From: an uncultured Oscillospiraceae bacterium
Lineage (GTDB): Bacteria > Bacillota > Clostridia > Oscillospirales > Ruminococcaceae
DNA length: 26,621 nucleotides
Reading direction: 5' to 3'
Assembly: GCA_902489475.1 (NCBI GenBank)
Contig: CABUAH010000021.1
Span: forward strand, 1 to 26,621
Each line of letters begins with the position of its first letter. Positions within the stretch are counted from its first letter, which is position 1. A program made the translations under genes and the position numbers. Under the pieces are notes generated by a model that was not told the origin of the DNA, ran no database searches, and saw only the letters and a program-made list of their open reading frames with translations. Positions 16,802 to 24,356 of this stretch are shown here, one piece after another.

Positions 16802-18100
16802 TTATTTAGTCAAATCACCGTTTGCAGGATTTTCAATCACCTTTCCGTCAGCGGAAAATCTCGAACCGTGACAGGCACAGTCCCACGAATGCTCTGTGCT
16901 GTTCCACTTAAGCGCACATCCGAGATGCGGACATCTTCTTCCAAATGGAGTTAAAAGATTCTTTGTCGCTTCAAAACCGTTCACTAAAAGCTGTGGCTTC
17001 ATTATGCTTCTTGACGGAGAAAAAAGCTCTTCATATTTGTTTTTCTTTCCAGTGACAATATCCGAAAGAAGCATTGCCGATAGCATAGATCCTGTCATTC
17101 CCCATTTGTTGAATCCACTTGCTGTATATAAATCCTCAGTTCGGCTTGAATAACGTCCAATATACGGCATATTGTCAAGGCTCATACAATCCTGTGCCGC
17201 CCAGCGATATTTTACCGATGATAAAGGATATTTTTCTTTCGCAAATTCACAAAGTTCATTCCAGTTACCGCCTTTATGACCTGTTCTATGCGCTCCGCCT
17301 CCGAGAATAAGCAGATTTTTATAGTTTCTAAACGAAAAACCCTTTTTGTTCTCATCTACATACATTCCGTTTACATTCTGAGCGTTTTCAAGAGCTACAA
17401 CATATGATCGATGCTGATAGAGCTTTAAATAATAACTTCCGTGCTTGTTTATAAAAGGAAAATGTGTTGCAACTATAATTTTTTCTGCCTTGATTTTTCC
17501 AAAATCGGTTGTGGCTGTATTATCCTTAAGCTCCCGAACAAATGTATTCTCATATATATTAAGACCTGAGGCTATATGTGACAGAAATTTGAGCGGATGA
17601 AACTGTGCCTGCTTCGGAAAACACACGGCACCTGCAATATCAAACGGCAGTGTTGTTTTTTCACAAAGCCTTGCATTATATCCGATTTTTTGAAGTGCAG
17701 ACATCTCTTTTTCAATTTTTTTGCTATCGTCAACAGAATAAACATAGTTATCCTTGTACTCAAAATCACAGTCGATTTTACTGCAAAGCTTTTCAAATTC
17801 TGCGAAAGCCGATCGATTTGCATTAAGATATCCCTTGGCAGTTTCAATCCCGCCGGAAGATTTAAGCTTATCATAAATAAGGCCGTGCTGAAATGTTATC
17901 TTTGCAGTGGTATTTCCTGTAGTTTTTCCGCAAATTCTATCCTTTTCAACCAGAACACAATCAACACCGCACTTCTTTAAAAAGTACGATGTGAGAAGTC
18001 CGGTTATTCCGCCGCCTATTACCAAAACATCAGTTTTTATATTTTTACAAAGCGGTTCAAAGCTTTCAAAAAAACAATCTTCGTACCAAATGGATTTCAA
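16802..18100 (-). CDS. FAD-dependent oxidoreductase with Rieske domain
   Basis: A 432-residue fusion. The N-terminal glycine-oxidase/DAO-type flavoprotein domain shows the dinucleotide-binding VIGGGITG (about 27-34) and the acidic end of the second strand in VLVEKD. The C-terminal Rieske domain carries CPHLGC and CACHG: Cys390/His392 and Cys408/His411 as [2Fe-2S] ligands, plus Cys395 and Cys410 matching the disulfide pair of high-potential Rieske proteins. The substrate is unknown. The open frame runs back to a TTG at 18118, but the TTG at 18100 is preferred: an AGGTG site (18111-18107) is 6 bases upstream, and it gives MKSIWYED, the usual N-terminus of this family. It lies 60 bases downstream of hpt on the same strand and may be co-transcribed. 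Confidence 0.88.
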   Translation of the reverse strand: MKSIWYEDCFFESFEPLCKNIKTDVLVIGGGITGLLTSYFLKKCGVDCVLVEKDRICGKTTGNTTAKITFQHGLIYDKLKSSGGIETAKGYLNANRSAFAEFEKLCSKIDCDFEYKDNYVYSVDDSKKIEKEMSALQKIGYNARLCEKTTLPFDIAGAVCFPKQAQFHPLKFLSHIASGLNIYENTFVRELKDNTATTDFGKIKAEKIIVATHFPFINKHGSYYLKLYQHRSYVVALENAQNVNGMYVDENKKGFSFRNYKNLLILGGGAHRTGHKGGNWNELCEFAKEKYPLSSVKYRWAAQDCMSLDNMPYIGRYSSRTEDLYTASGFNKWGMTGSMLSAMLLSDIVTGKKNKYEELFSPSRSIMKPQLLVNGFEATKNLLTPFGRRCPHLGCALKWNSTEHSWDCACHGSRFSADGKVIENPANGDLTK

Positions 18101-18106
18101 AATAAA

Positions 18107-18111
18107 CACCT
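18107..18111 (-). promoter_or_regulatory. Ribosome binding site of the Rieske oxidoreductase
   Basis: AGGTG on the minus strand, 6 bases before the TTG at 18100. The alternative upstream TTG (18118) has no ribosome site. Confidence 0.65.
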
Positions 18112-18160
18112 GCCGCAAATAACATATTTTCTTAATCTATTATTTGCCTGTCAGCTGTTC

Positions 18161-18709
18161 TTATTCCGAAAGCTCTGCAATAAAGGGAAGATTTCTATAA
18201 TATTCTCCGAAGTCGAGTCCGTATCCGATTACAAAAAGATCATCTATCTCAAACAAGGAAAAATCTGCCTTGAAGTCAACAAGCCTTCTTTGAGGTTTAT
18301 CAAGAAGCGTAATAACTTTGATGCTTAAAGGATCTCTCGACTTTAAAATATTTACTATATCTTTTAATGTTCTTCCGGTATCTATTATATCCTCTGCTAT
18401 TATCACATTATAGCCGCTTATGTCCCTGTCCAAGTCCATCGTTATTGTCACTTTGCCTGTTGAAGAAGTTCCGTCATAATAGCTCTTTGCCGCCATAAAT
18501 GCTACCTCGCACGGAATATTGATCTCTTTGATCAAATCTGCAAGAAATACAAATGAGCCTTTTAATATACTTACAAAAAGCAGCGGCTTGCCGTTGTATA
18601 ACTTGTTTATCATATCAGCCGTTTGCTTTATTTTCTGAGATATTTGCTCTTCAGTTATAAGAACTCTTTTAATTTTTCCGTTATATTCGTTCACATTGTT
18701 GATTTTCAT
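18161..18709 (-). CDS. hpt: Hypoxanthine(-guanine) phosphoribosyltransferase
   Basis: Purine salvage enzyme that joins hypoxanthine or guanine to PRPP to give IMP or GMP in the cytoplasm. The 182-residue length is standard. The PRPP-binding signature VIIAEDIIDTGRTL is intact in the middle of the protein, with the LFVSILKGSFVFLADL loop near the N-terminus and a C-terminal DFGEYYRNLPFIAEL motif, all usual for Hpt. A TTG at 18721 extends the frame, but the ATG at 18709 has a GGTGG site about 5 bases upstream and gives the family N-terminus. It is the first gene of a likely two-gene unit with the Rieske oxidoreductase. Its upstream region contains the two 70-bp repeats described separately, one of which supplies a plausible promoter. 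Confidence 0.95.
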   Translation of the reverse strand: MKINNVNEYNGKIKRVLITEEQISQKIKQTADMINKLYNGKPLLFVSILKGSFVFLADLIKEINIPCEVAFMAAKSYYDGTSSTGKVTITMDLDRDISGYNVIIAEDIIDTGRTLKDIVNILKSRDPLSIKVITLLDKPQRRLVDFKADFSLFEIDDLFVIGYGLDFGEYYRNLPFIAELSE

Positions 18710-18771
18710 ATTTACCACCAAAAATTTATTTGTAAAACATACTTATGAGAAAATTTCGCCGCAATTGAAGT

Positions 18772-18841
18772 GACAGCTGAATCGTGCGAATGCACGATAA
18801 ATCAGCGCTAAGCTGATTTTCCTTAAGGTTATTATACCATA
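18772..18841. repeat. 70-bp hairpin-rich repeat, copy 1
   Basis: Identical to 18931-19000 at 69 of 70 positions (T versus C at 18778/18937). It contains a 7-bp stem with GAAT loop (18781-18798), a second 7-bp stem with a 5-base loop (18800-18818), a CCTTAAGG palindrome, and on the minus strand a TATAAT hexamer (18836-18831). Confidence 0.9.
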
Positions 18842-18846
18842 ATTTT

Positions 18847-18896
18847 ATTGCGATTTATCGCAATAGACGGCGCAGCCGACAAGCGGCGATAGCCGC
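18847..18896. repeat. Hairpin cluster between the two repeats
   Basis: Three short perfect inverted repeats follow one another: a 7-bp stem with 4-base loop (18847-18864), a 4-bp stem (18868-18878), and a 5-bp GC-only stem with a GATA loop (18883-18896). Together with the flanking copies they form a compact array of palindromes like REP/BIME-type elements. Confidence 0.7.
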
Positions 18897-18930
18897 AAAT
18901 TAATGATTCAATGTTCTTAAGGGGTTAGGC

Positions 18931-19000
18931 GACAGCCGAATCGTGCGAATGCACGATAAATCAGCGCTAAGCTGATTTTCCTTAAGGTTATTATACCATA
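18931..19000. repeat. 70-bp hairpin-rich repeat, copy 2
   Basis: Second copy, offset by 159 bases and in the same orientation as copy 1. The minus-strand TATAAT is at 18995-18990. Confidence 0.9.
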
Positions 19001-19019
19001 CTGCATTATTCTTTGTCCA
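18990..19019 (-). promoter_or_regulatory. Candidate hpt promoter inside repeat copy 2
   Basis: On the minus strand TGGACA (19019-19014) and TATAAT (18995-18990) are 18 bases apart. The -10 lies in the repeat, the -35 in unique flanking sequence. Copy 1 has the same -10 but no good -35. The leader would be about 275 bases and would contain copy 1 and the hairpin cluster. Confidence 0.45.
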
Positions 19020-19154
19020 GTTTTATAATCTCCTTTCGATGTTGTTAGCTTGACATACATAGAAAATATATAAAATCAGTTTCAACTAAAAGATGCACAT
19101 TATCTTTATTTTTCTCTTTTGTTTACAAAACTTCTCATTTTGTATTACAATCAC

Positions 19155-19183
19155 TTTACTTTTGGACATAATAATGTTATAAT
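19155..19183 (+). promoter_or_regulatory. Candidate promoter of the phosphopolymer operon
   Basis: TTTACT (19155-19160) and TATAAT (19178-19183) are 17 bases apart, about 67 bases upstream of the LicD-family start. A TTGACA at 19050-19055 upstream may belong to a second, weaker promoter with a TAAAAT -10 at 15-base spacing. Confidence 0.55.
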
Positions 19184-19249
19184 AGACATAATTAAAATGA
19201 GATTTTATGAGCTTAAGCATTATTAGCAAGCGAGGTGTTTGGGAAACAT

Positions 19250-20737
19250 ATGTCACAAGATGAAATTTTAATTGATTACCGCAGCGATTGGATACAGCGC
19301 TGTCTTGATATTAAAAATGTGAATTACAGCTTTTTTGACAGAAAAAACTTTTATGTGTCAATACACGGAAGCTGCGGCGAAGAAATTTCAGATGTGCTTT
19401 GTGAAATCTTTTCTTCTATAAATCAAAAATATAAAGTCAGCGTCAAATTTTCTAAACTTAAAAAAATTGATGTCGTTAAGCCCCAAGACTTTGTTTTTGT
19501 TCTTAATTTTTCAAAGGATTCTCTAACCGAACTGATTTCAAGCTTAAAATCGTGCGGCTGTAATACTATTATTGCGACCGATAACTTATCAAGCTATAAC
19601 AGCGAATCATTCCCCTGTTTATATTGTCCGAACATTTACGGCGCAGGATATTCGCTTTCTGCTTGTGAGCCTAAAGAAAACTCTTCAACAAACATACTTG
19701 ACCTTTTCGGTGCATTAATTTTTTCATCCGCAAATTATCAAGACCTTCAAAATACAGCTTATTACTGCGGACACGGAAAAAATGATTCAGTCAAAAGCCT
19801 TACAGAAGTGGGCTATAATAATTTGATTTCTCTAGATGACGGAGCTTATATGCTTTCATTTTTCAAGGAAAATCCAAGTGAGATTTTTTGCTTTAAAAAC
19901 ACTTACGACGGAAAGCTTTCACTTTTGCACGAGCTTCTTTTTAAATGTCTTTGTGAGTTTGACAGGATCTGTAAAAAGCATAGCATCAAATACTTTCTCG
20001 GAGGCGGTACTCTTTTAGGTGCAGTTCGTCACAGTGGAATGATTCCATGGGACGATGATATGGACGTAATGATGCTGAGGGATGATTATGAAAAGTTTTT
20101 GTGCGTTGTTCAAGATGAGATTGACAGCGATGAATTTTTCTTTCAGTCGAGTGAAACCGATGCCGAGTACCACAGCGTTTTTACAAAAATCCGTCTTAAC
20201 GGGACTAAGTTTATAACGGAATTTTCACAGCAGTTTAAAAATATGCATCAAGGCATATTCATTGATATTTTTGTACACGATAAAACATCAAACAGTAAGC
20301 TTGGACAGAAGCTTCACGTTTTTAAAACCTTGTTTGCACGTTCTATGGTTTTTAACAAGTGGGCAAAAAAGCCCATGCACTTTTACGGAAAATTTAAACT
20401 TATCTGTAAGCTTGCTACAGCGTATATTGAAAAAACAAATATTAAAAAGCTTGAAACAACACAGCATAAGGTTATTACACACTACAATAAAAAGAAAACG
20501 TCTTTTCTTTATGACGGCACGGGTGAACATCTTCGCCACGGAGCTTTCCCTTCAAAATGGCTTGAAGATACATCTACCGCTTTATTTAACGGCAAGGAAT
20601 TTCCAATACCTAAAATGTATGACGAATACCTTACCTATTCCTACGGCAATTGGAAAAAACTAATTCCTCCAAGCAAAAGAAAAGCCGGTCACGATATAGT
20701 TAAAATTGATTTCGGGAAATACGATGTAAGTAATTAG
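19250..20737 (+). CDS. LicD-family phosphotransferase with extra N-terminal half
   Basis: A 495-residue protein. The C-terminal half (about 220-495) is a LicD/fukutin-type nucleotidyltransferase-fold domain: GGGTLLGAVRHSGMIPWDDD at about 250-269, followed by DMDVMM, gives the conserved Gly-Thr-Leu-Leu and the Asp cluster, and YGNWKKLIPP near the end is the family's C-terminal motif. LicD proteins transfer phosphocholine or related groups from CDP donors onto surface glycans and teichoic acids. The N-terminal about 220 residues are not recognised with confidence; LYCPNIYGAGYS at about 124-135 resembles the NVYGPG segment of extended SDR proteins, but no GxxGxxG is present. The ATG at 19250 is chosen over a GTG at 19235 that overlaps the GAGGTG site, although the 12-base spacing is long. 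It is the first gene of a five-gene plus-strand cluster. No signal peptide is visible. Confidence 0.85.
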   Translation: MSQDEILIDYRSDWIQRCLDIKNVNYSFFDRKNFYVSIHGSCGEEISDVLCEIFSSINQKYKVSVKFSKLKKIDVVKPQDFVFVLNFSKDSLTELISSLKSCGCNTIIATDNLSSYNSESFPCLYCPNIYGAGYSLSACEPKENSSTNILDLFGALIFSSANYQDLQNTAYYCGHGKNDSVKSLTEVGYNNLISLDDGAYMLSFFKENPSEIFCFKNTYDGKLSLLHELLFKCLCEFDRICKKHSIKYFLGGGTLLGAVRHSGMIPWDDDMDVMMLRDDYEKFLCVVQDEIDSDEFFFQSSETDAEYHSVFTKIRLNGTKFITEFSQQFKNMHQGIFIDIFVHDKTSNSKLGQKLHVFKTLFARSMVFNKWAKKPMHFYGKFKLICKLATAYIEKTNIKKLETTQHKVITHYNKKKTSFLYDGTGEHLRHGAFPSKWLEDTSTALFNGKEFPIPKMYDEYLTYSYGNWKKLIPPSKRKAGHDIVKIDFGKYDVSN

Positions 20738-20799
20738 CATTTACATTAATAAGGAATTTCTTATCATGACATTTTTATTGCAATCAGCAAAATATTGAA

Positions 20800-20827
20800 A
20801 GGAGTGCATATTCCGTTTCGGAATATG
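20800..20827 (+). promoter_or_regulatory. Hairpin between ribosome site and start of the TagF-like gene
   Basis: AGGAG at 20800-20804 is followed, 2 bases later, by a perfect 9-bp stem (20807-20815 with 20819-20827) around a TTT loop. The last three bases of the stem are the ATG at 20825. When folded, the ribosome site would be 11 bases from the next in-frame ATG at 20837; unfolded, neither ATG is correctly spaced. Confidence 0.7.
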
Positions 20828-23551
20828 ATCATAAAAATGGGTAACAAACAAATTACACTTGATTTGGTGATTTTTAACCACGACAGCGAAAAGACTAAAG
20901 AGCTTGCAGCATCCTTAAAACGGGAACCTGCTTATGCTAACGGACAGGTCAAGCTTTACTGCATGAACCTTACCGATGAAAATCCTATTGAAAATGAAAA
21001 AGGGTTTGAAGCTTTTTATAATGTAATCGGGAAAAGCGAAGCGGAAATTTTTAATCTTGCACTTAGCGTAACAAATTCCGATTATATTACCTTCAGGACA
21101 GCTGAAGGAACATATGAAAGCGGTGCTATATCAAAAGTTCTTAACTATCTTTCCAAAGAGCAGACAAATGTAGTTTCTCTTAATCCGTTTCATATTTCAC
21201 CGGAAGGTGTAAGATCTAGATACTGCCCTGTTTCATGTGTTTTCCAAAACGGCTTTGGCAATGTTAATCTTGATATCTTCCCACAATCATTTCATGTTTG
21301 CTTCTCAGCCTATATATTTTCAAAAAAGCTTTTCGATAATATAAGCTTTGATGAAAGCCTTGTATATGACAGCGACAATAAAGTATTGCTCGAAATTCTT
21401 GATAATACACGTTTTTACACGCTTTGTGAAAGTTATTTTGAGTACACTTCTCCTGACGAAACAGATTATTTTAACTTTTTACCGCAATTTGATAAAGACT
21501 GGTATTTAAACTCTTTTGACAACTTCATTGTAGATGCAGTAAAACCAAACTCCTCCCGTTTCAGACAGCGTTTTATTATGTATCTTATTTCAAACAGATA
21601 TGCTTGTAACAAAAATGAGCGTGACAAGTCGGTTCTTTCACCTGATGAGGTTTGGGAGTTTGTAAGAAAAACCGGTGCGGCGATTCAAAATGTTGACGAT
21701 GTAGTCATTTCGGACAACAGACTCAACGAAGTCGTTTGTCTTCCAAAATACTTCGGACTTAACTACTTAAGAATGAAGTACGGTGATGACAAGCTTATGC
21801 CGACAATTACAACTTGTTCAAACGAAATTACCGCAAGCTTTAAAGACTGTTTGCTTTGGAAGCTTTCTGCAATTAAAATTGAAGTTAAGGTTATTTATTT
21901 TGACGGCAAAAACCTTAATATGGACGGATTCTTCCCCGGAAATTACGTTTTTAAAGACGGCGAAATTGAAATTTTTGCTGTGCTTGACAAATCGGTTTTG
22001 TATCCTGTGAGAAAAACGGGCGTTTATGCACTCGAAAAGGTGTTTAATGTCACCGCCTGCAAAAGCTATTCATTCCACTTTTCTATCCCTTCGGACAAGC
22101 TTAAAAACAATATGACAATTTCATTTTGTTTAAAATACAATAATAAGTTTTATCCTATGGGTGTAACATTTAACAGAGCCCAAACTAAGATCAGCAACTT
22201 CTATGGCTCTTATTGGGTTTTTGACAATCACATTCTAACTTATCAAAACAAGCCGAAGCGCTTCCTTATTCAGAATCTTACAAAAACAGCACATCTTAAG
22301 CACGAGCTTTTGTTCTTAAGACAAATTGCCAAGAACACTCACGGTACTTGGAAAATTAAAATGCTAGGAAACAGATTTTTATACTGGCTGACAAAGCCGT
22401 TTTTCAAGCGTAAAAAAATATGGATAACAATGGATAAGATCTTTAAAGCGGGAGATAACGGTGAATACTTCTATCGCTATGTAAAGAAAATGAATCCAAA
22501 GGGTATAAAGATCTATTACGTTGTCCAAAAAGGTTCACCTGATTACAAACGGCTGAAAAAAGAATTTAACACGGTTATTAAGTTTAACTCCATTTTCCAT
22601 AAAATGATTGCACTCCATACAGACCTTATGCTTGCAACTCACGTTGACACATTAAACTGCAACGGATATTACAAGGCTACGCAAAGGTACTTTAAAGACC
22701 TTTACAACGCACGAGTTGTATGCCTTGCTCACGGACTTACAATTCAAAAAATTGCACAGTATCAAAGCAGAGTTTTTGATAACACTGTCCTCTACTTCTT
22801 CGCTTCAAAGTATGAAATTTCAAATGTAAGCCATGAGATTTACGATTACTACGATAAGGACGCTTTGCAGCTTACAGGTCACGCAAGATATGACGGTCTT
22901 GTAAATAATGACAAAAAAATTATTCTTATCACTCCTACATGGCGAAGAGGAATTACAACAGGTAAAGCTAACAAAGGCTCGACCTATGCTCACAGTGACA
23001 GCTTTAAAAACAGCGAGTATTTTAAGCTTTACAACAGTCTTATAAATGATCAAAAGGTAATTGAAGCAGCAAAGAAAAACGGTTACAGAATTGTATATCT
23101 TCTCCACCCTGCTATGTCAAATCAGCTTGAGGATTTTGATAAAAACGAATATGTTGATATAGTTGCGGCTACAAGTGATATAAGCTATGAAAAAATTCTT
23201 ACTGAATCAAGTCTTATGGTCACAGACTATTCAGGCGTACAGTTTGATTTTGCTTATATGAAAAAACCTCTTGTTTATTATCATCCCGATTCGCTTCCGC
23301 CTCAATATGAATCAAACGGTCTTAAATATGATACTATGGGCTTCGGTCCGATTTGCACAAATCACCAAGAGATCGTTAAAACACTTTGCAGTTATATGGA
23401 TAACAACTGTAAAATGGAAAAGCTATACAAGGACAGAGTAGATGATTTCTTCTGCTATTCCGACCACAACAATTGCGAAAGAATTTATGAAAAGGTAATG
23501 GAATTCCAGAATAAATTTGATAAAGTTAATGAATTTAAAAACAAAAAATAA
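20825..23551 (+). CDS. CDP-glycerol/ribitol glycerophosphotransferase-like protein
   Basis: About 908 residues. The C-terminal about 390 residues are a TagF/TarF/TarL-type CDP-alditol transferase: LAHGL at about 634, TPTWRRG at 703, LLHPAM at about 760, and TDYSGVQFDFA from 800, followed by KKPLVYY. Such enzymes add glycerol-phosphate or ribitol-phosphate units to teichoic-acid or capsule chains at the inner membrane face. The N-terminal about 270 residues have the secondary-structure rhythm of a GT2 glycosyltransferase (LDLVIFNHD, NLALSVTNSDYITF), but the usual DxD/DD site is replaced by TAEGTY, so this part may be inactive. The middle about 300 residues may be beta-rich linker domains. The start is uncertain: ATG at 20825 or 20837, with a hairpin between them and the ribosome site; a TTG at 20795 lacks a ribosome site. 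The next gene starts 16 bases downstream. Confidence 0.87.
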   Translation: MIIKMGNKQITLDLVIFNHDSEKTKELAASLKREPAYANGQVKLYCMNLTDENPIENEKGFEAFYNVIGKSEAEIFNLALSVTNSDYITFRTAEGTYESGAISKVLNYLSKEQTNVVSLNPFHISPEGVRSRYCPVSCVFQNGFGNVNLDIFPQSFHVCFSAYIFSKKLFDNISFDESLVYDSDNKVLLEILDNTRFYTLCESYFEYTSPDETDYFNFLPQFDKDWYLNSFDNFIVDAVKPNSSRFRQRFIMYLISNRYACNKNERDKSVLSPDEVWEFVRKTGAAIQNVDDVVISDNRLNEVVCLPKYFGLNYLRMKYGDDKLMPTITTCSNEITASFKDCLLWKLSAIKIEVKVIYFDGKNLNMDGFFPGNYVFKDGEIEIFAVLDKSVLYPVRKTGVYALEKVFNVTACKSYSFHFSIPSDKLKNNMTISFCLKYNNKFYPMGVTFNRAQTKISNFYGSYWVFDNHILTYQNKPKRFLIQNLTKTAHLKHELLFLRQIAKNTHGTWKIKMLGNRFLYWLTKPFFKRKKIWITMDKIFKAGDNGEYFYRYVKKMNPKGIKIYYVVQKGSPDYKRLKKEFNTVIKFNSIFHKMIALHTDLMLATHVDTLNCNGYYKATQRYFKDLYNARVVCLAHGLTIQKIAQYQSRVFDNTVLYFFASKYEISNVSHEIYDYYDKDALQLTGHARYDGLVNNDKKIILITPTWRRGITTGKANKGSTYAHSDSFKNSEYFKLYNSLINDQKVIEAAKKNGYRIVYLLHPAMSNQLEDFDKNEYVDIVAATSDISYEKILTESSLMVTDYSGVQFDFAYMKKPLVYYHPDSLPPQYESNGLKYDTMGFGPICTNHQEIVKTLCSYMDNNCKMEKLYKDRVDDFFCYSDHNNCERIYEKVMEFQNKFDKVNEFKNKK

Positions 23552-23567
23552 GGAGGAAATTCAAGTT

Positions 23568-24320
23568 ATGAACATTGCTGTTATTTTTGCCGGAGGCTCA
23601 GGTGTAAGAATGGGTGCAGGTATTCCAAAACAATTCTTGGAAATAAACGGAAAGCCTATTATAGTACACACTCTTGACCTCTTTGAAAATCATCCGGAAA
23701 TTGACAAAATCTATATGTCAGTTCTTAAGGACTATATCCCTTACATGGAAAAGCTGGCAAAGAAATACGGTATTACAAAGATTGCCGGAATCGTTGCAGG
23801 AGGAGAAACAGGTCAGGATTCTATATTTAATGCTCTTTCAAAGGCAAGAGAGGAAAACGACGGAGATAGCATTGTTCTTATTCATGACGGTGTTCGTCCT
23901 TGGGTTTCAAGCGGTACTATCTCAAGAAATATTGAGGGTGTTAAGCAAAACGGCAACGCTATTACCTGTACCTCATGCTATGAAACAATTCTTATGAGCA
24001 CAAGCGGAAAAGTGGTTGAAACAGTTCCTTACAGAAAGGATACTTTTGCGGCACAGGCTCCTCAGAGCTTTAGGCTTGATGATATTTTAAAAGCTCACGA
24101 AGAAGTTCGCAAAAAAGAAAGCAGATACGATAACCTTGTGGATTCATGCACACTTATCAAAAGCATCGGCAAGGAAGCTTATATGGTTGAGGGAAACAGA
24201 GGAAACATCAAGGTTACTACTCCTGAAGATGTTTATATGTACCGTGCTCTTATTCAGTACAGAGAGAATGAGCAGGCATTCGGTATCGGTCTTACTTCCG
24301 ATATGTTTAATCATCAATAA
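23568..24320 (+). CDS. IspD/TarI-like cytidylyltransferase
   Basis: A 250-residue cytidylyltransferase that would make a CDP-activated alditol. The N-terminal CTP-binding FAGGSGVRMG segment (about 6-15) with Lys in GIPKQFL, the IHDGVRPWV motif near 108-116, and the late KVTTPEDVYMYRAL motif are all typical of the IspD/TarI family. IspD (isoprenoid pathway) and TarI (ribitol-5-phosphate) cannot be separated by motif alone; the position between a CDP-alditol transferase and other surface-glycan genes favours the TarI-type role. The frame opens at 23517 inside the previous gene, but AGGAGG at 23551-23556 stands before the ATG at 23568, so that start is used. No TarJ-type zinc alcohol dehydrogenase lies next to it. 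Confidence 0.9.
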   Translation: MNIAVIFAGGSGVRMGAGIPKQFLEINGKPIIVHTLDLFENHPEIDKIYMSVLKDYIPYMEKLAKKYGITKIAGIVAGGETGQDSIFNALSKAREENDGDSIVLIHDGVRPWVSSGTISRNIEGVKQNGNAITCTSCYETILMSTSGKVVETVPYRKDTFAAQAPQSFRLDDILKAHEEVRKKESRYDNLVDSCTLIKSIGKEAYMVEGNRGNIKVTTPEDVYMYRALIQYRENEQAFGIGLTSDMFNHQ

Positions 24321-24356
24321 ATGACATTTTATTAAAACAAAGGATTGGTTGCTTAA

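Larger units (their letters stand above)
18722..19249. other. 528-base intergenic region between divergent genes
   Basis: No convincing coding sequence is present. It holds two copies of a 70-bp element (18772-18841 and 18931-19000), several short perfect hairpins between and within them, a candidate promoter for hpt on the minus strand, and candidate promoters for the LicD operon on the plus strand. Confidence 0.85.

Noticed and set aside
18772..19000. CRISPR array
   Set aside because: Only two 70-bp copies with an 89-base spacer full of hairpins; repeat length and structure do not fit CRISPR and no cas gene is present.
18722..19249. Structured RNA gene such as SRP RNA, 6S RNA or a riboswitch
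   Set aside because: The hairpins are short, independent and repeated; I could not match any to the conserved core of a known RNA class.
23568..24320. Essential isoprenoid IspD
   Set aside because: Not excluded, but there is no ispF or other isoprenoid gene nearby and the neighbours are phosphopolymer genes, so a TarI-like role is preferred.
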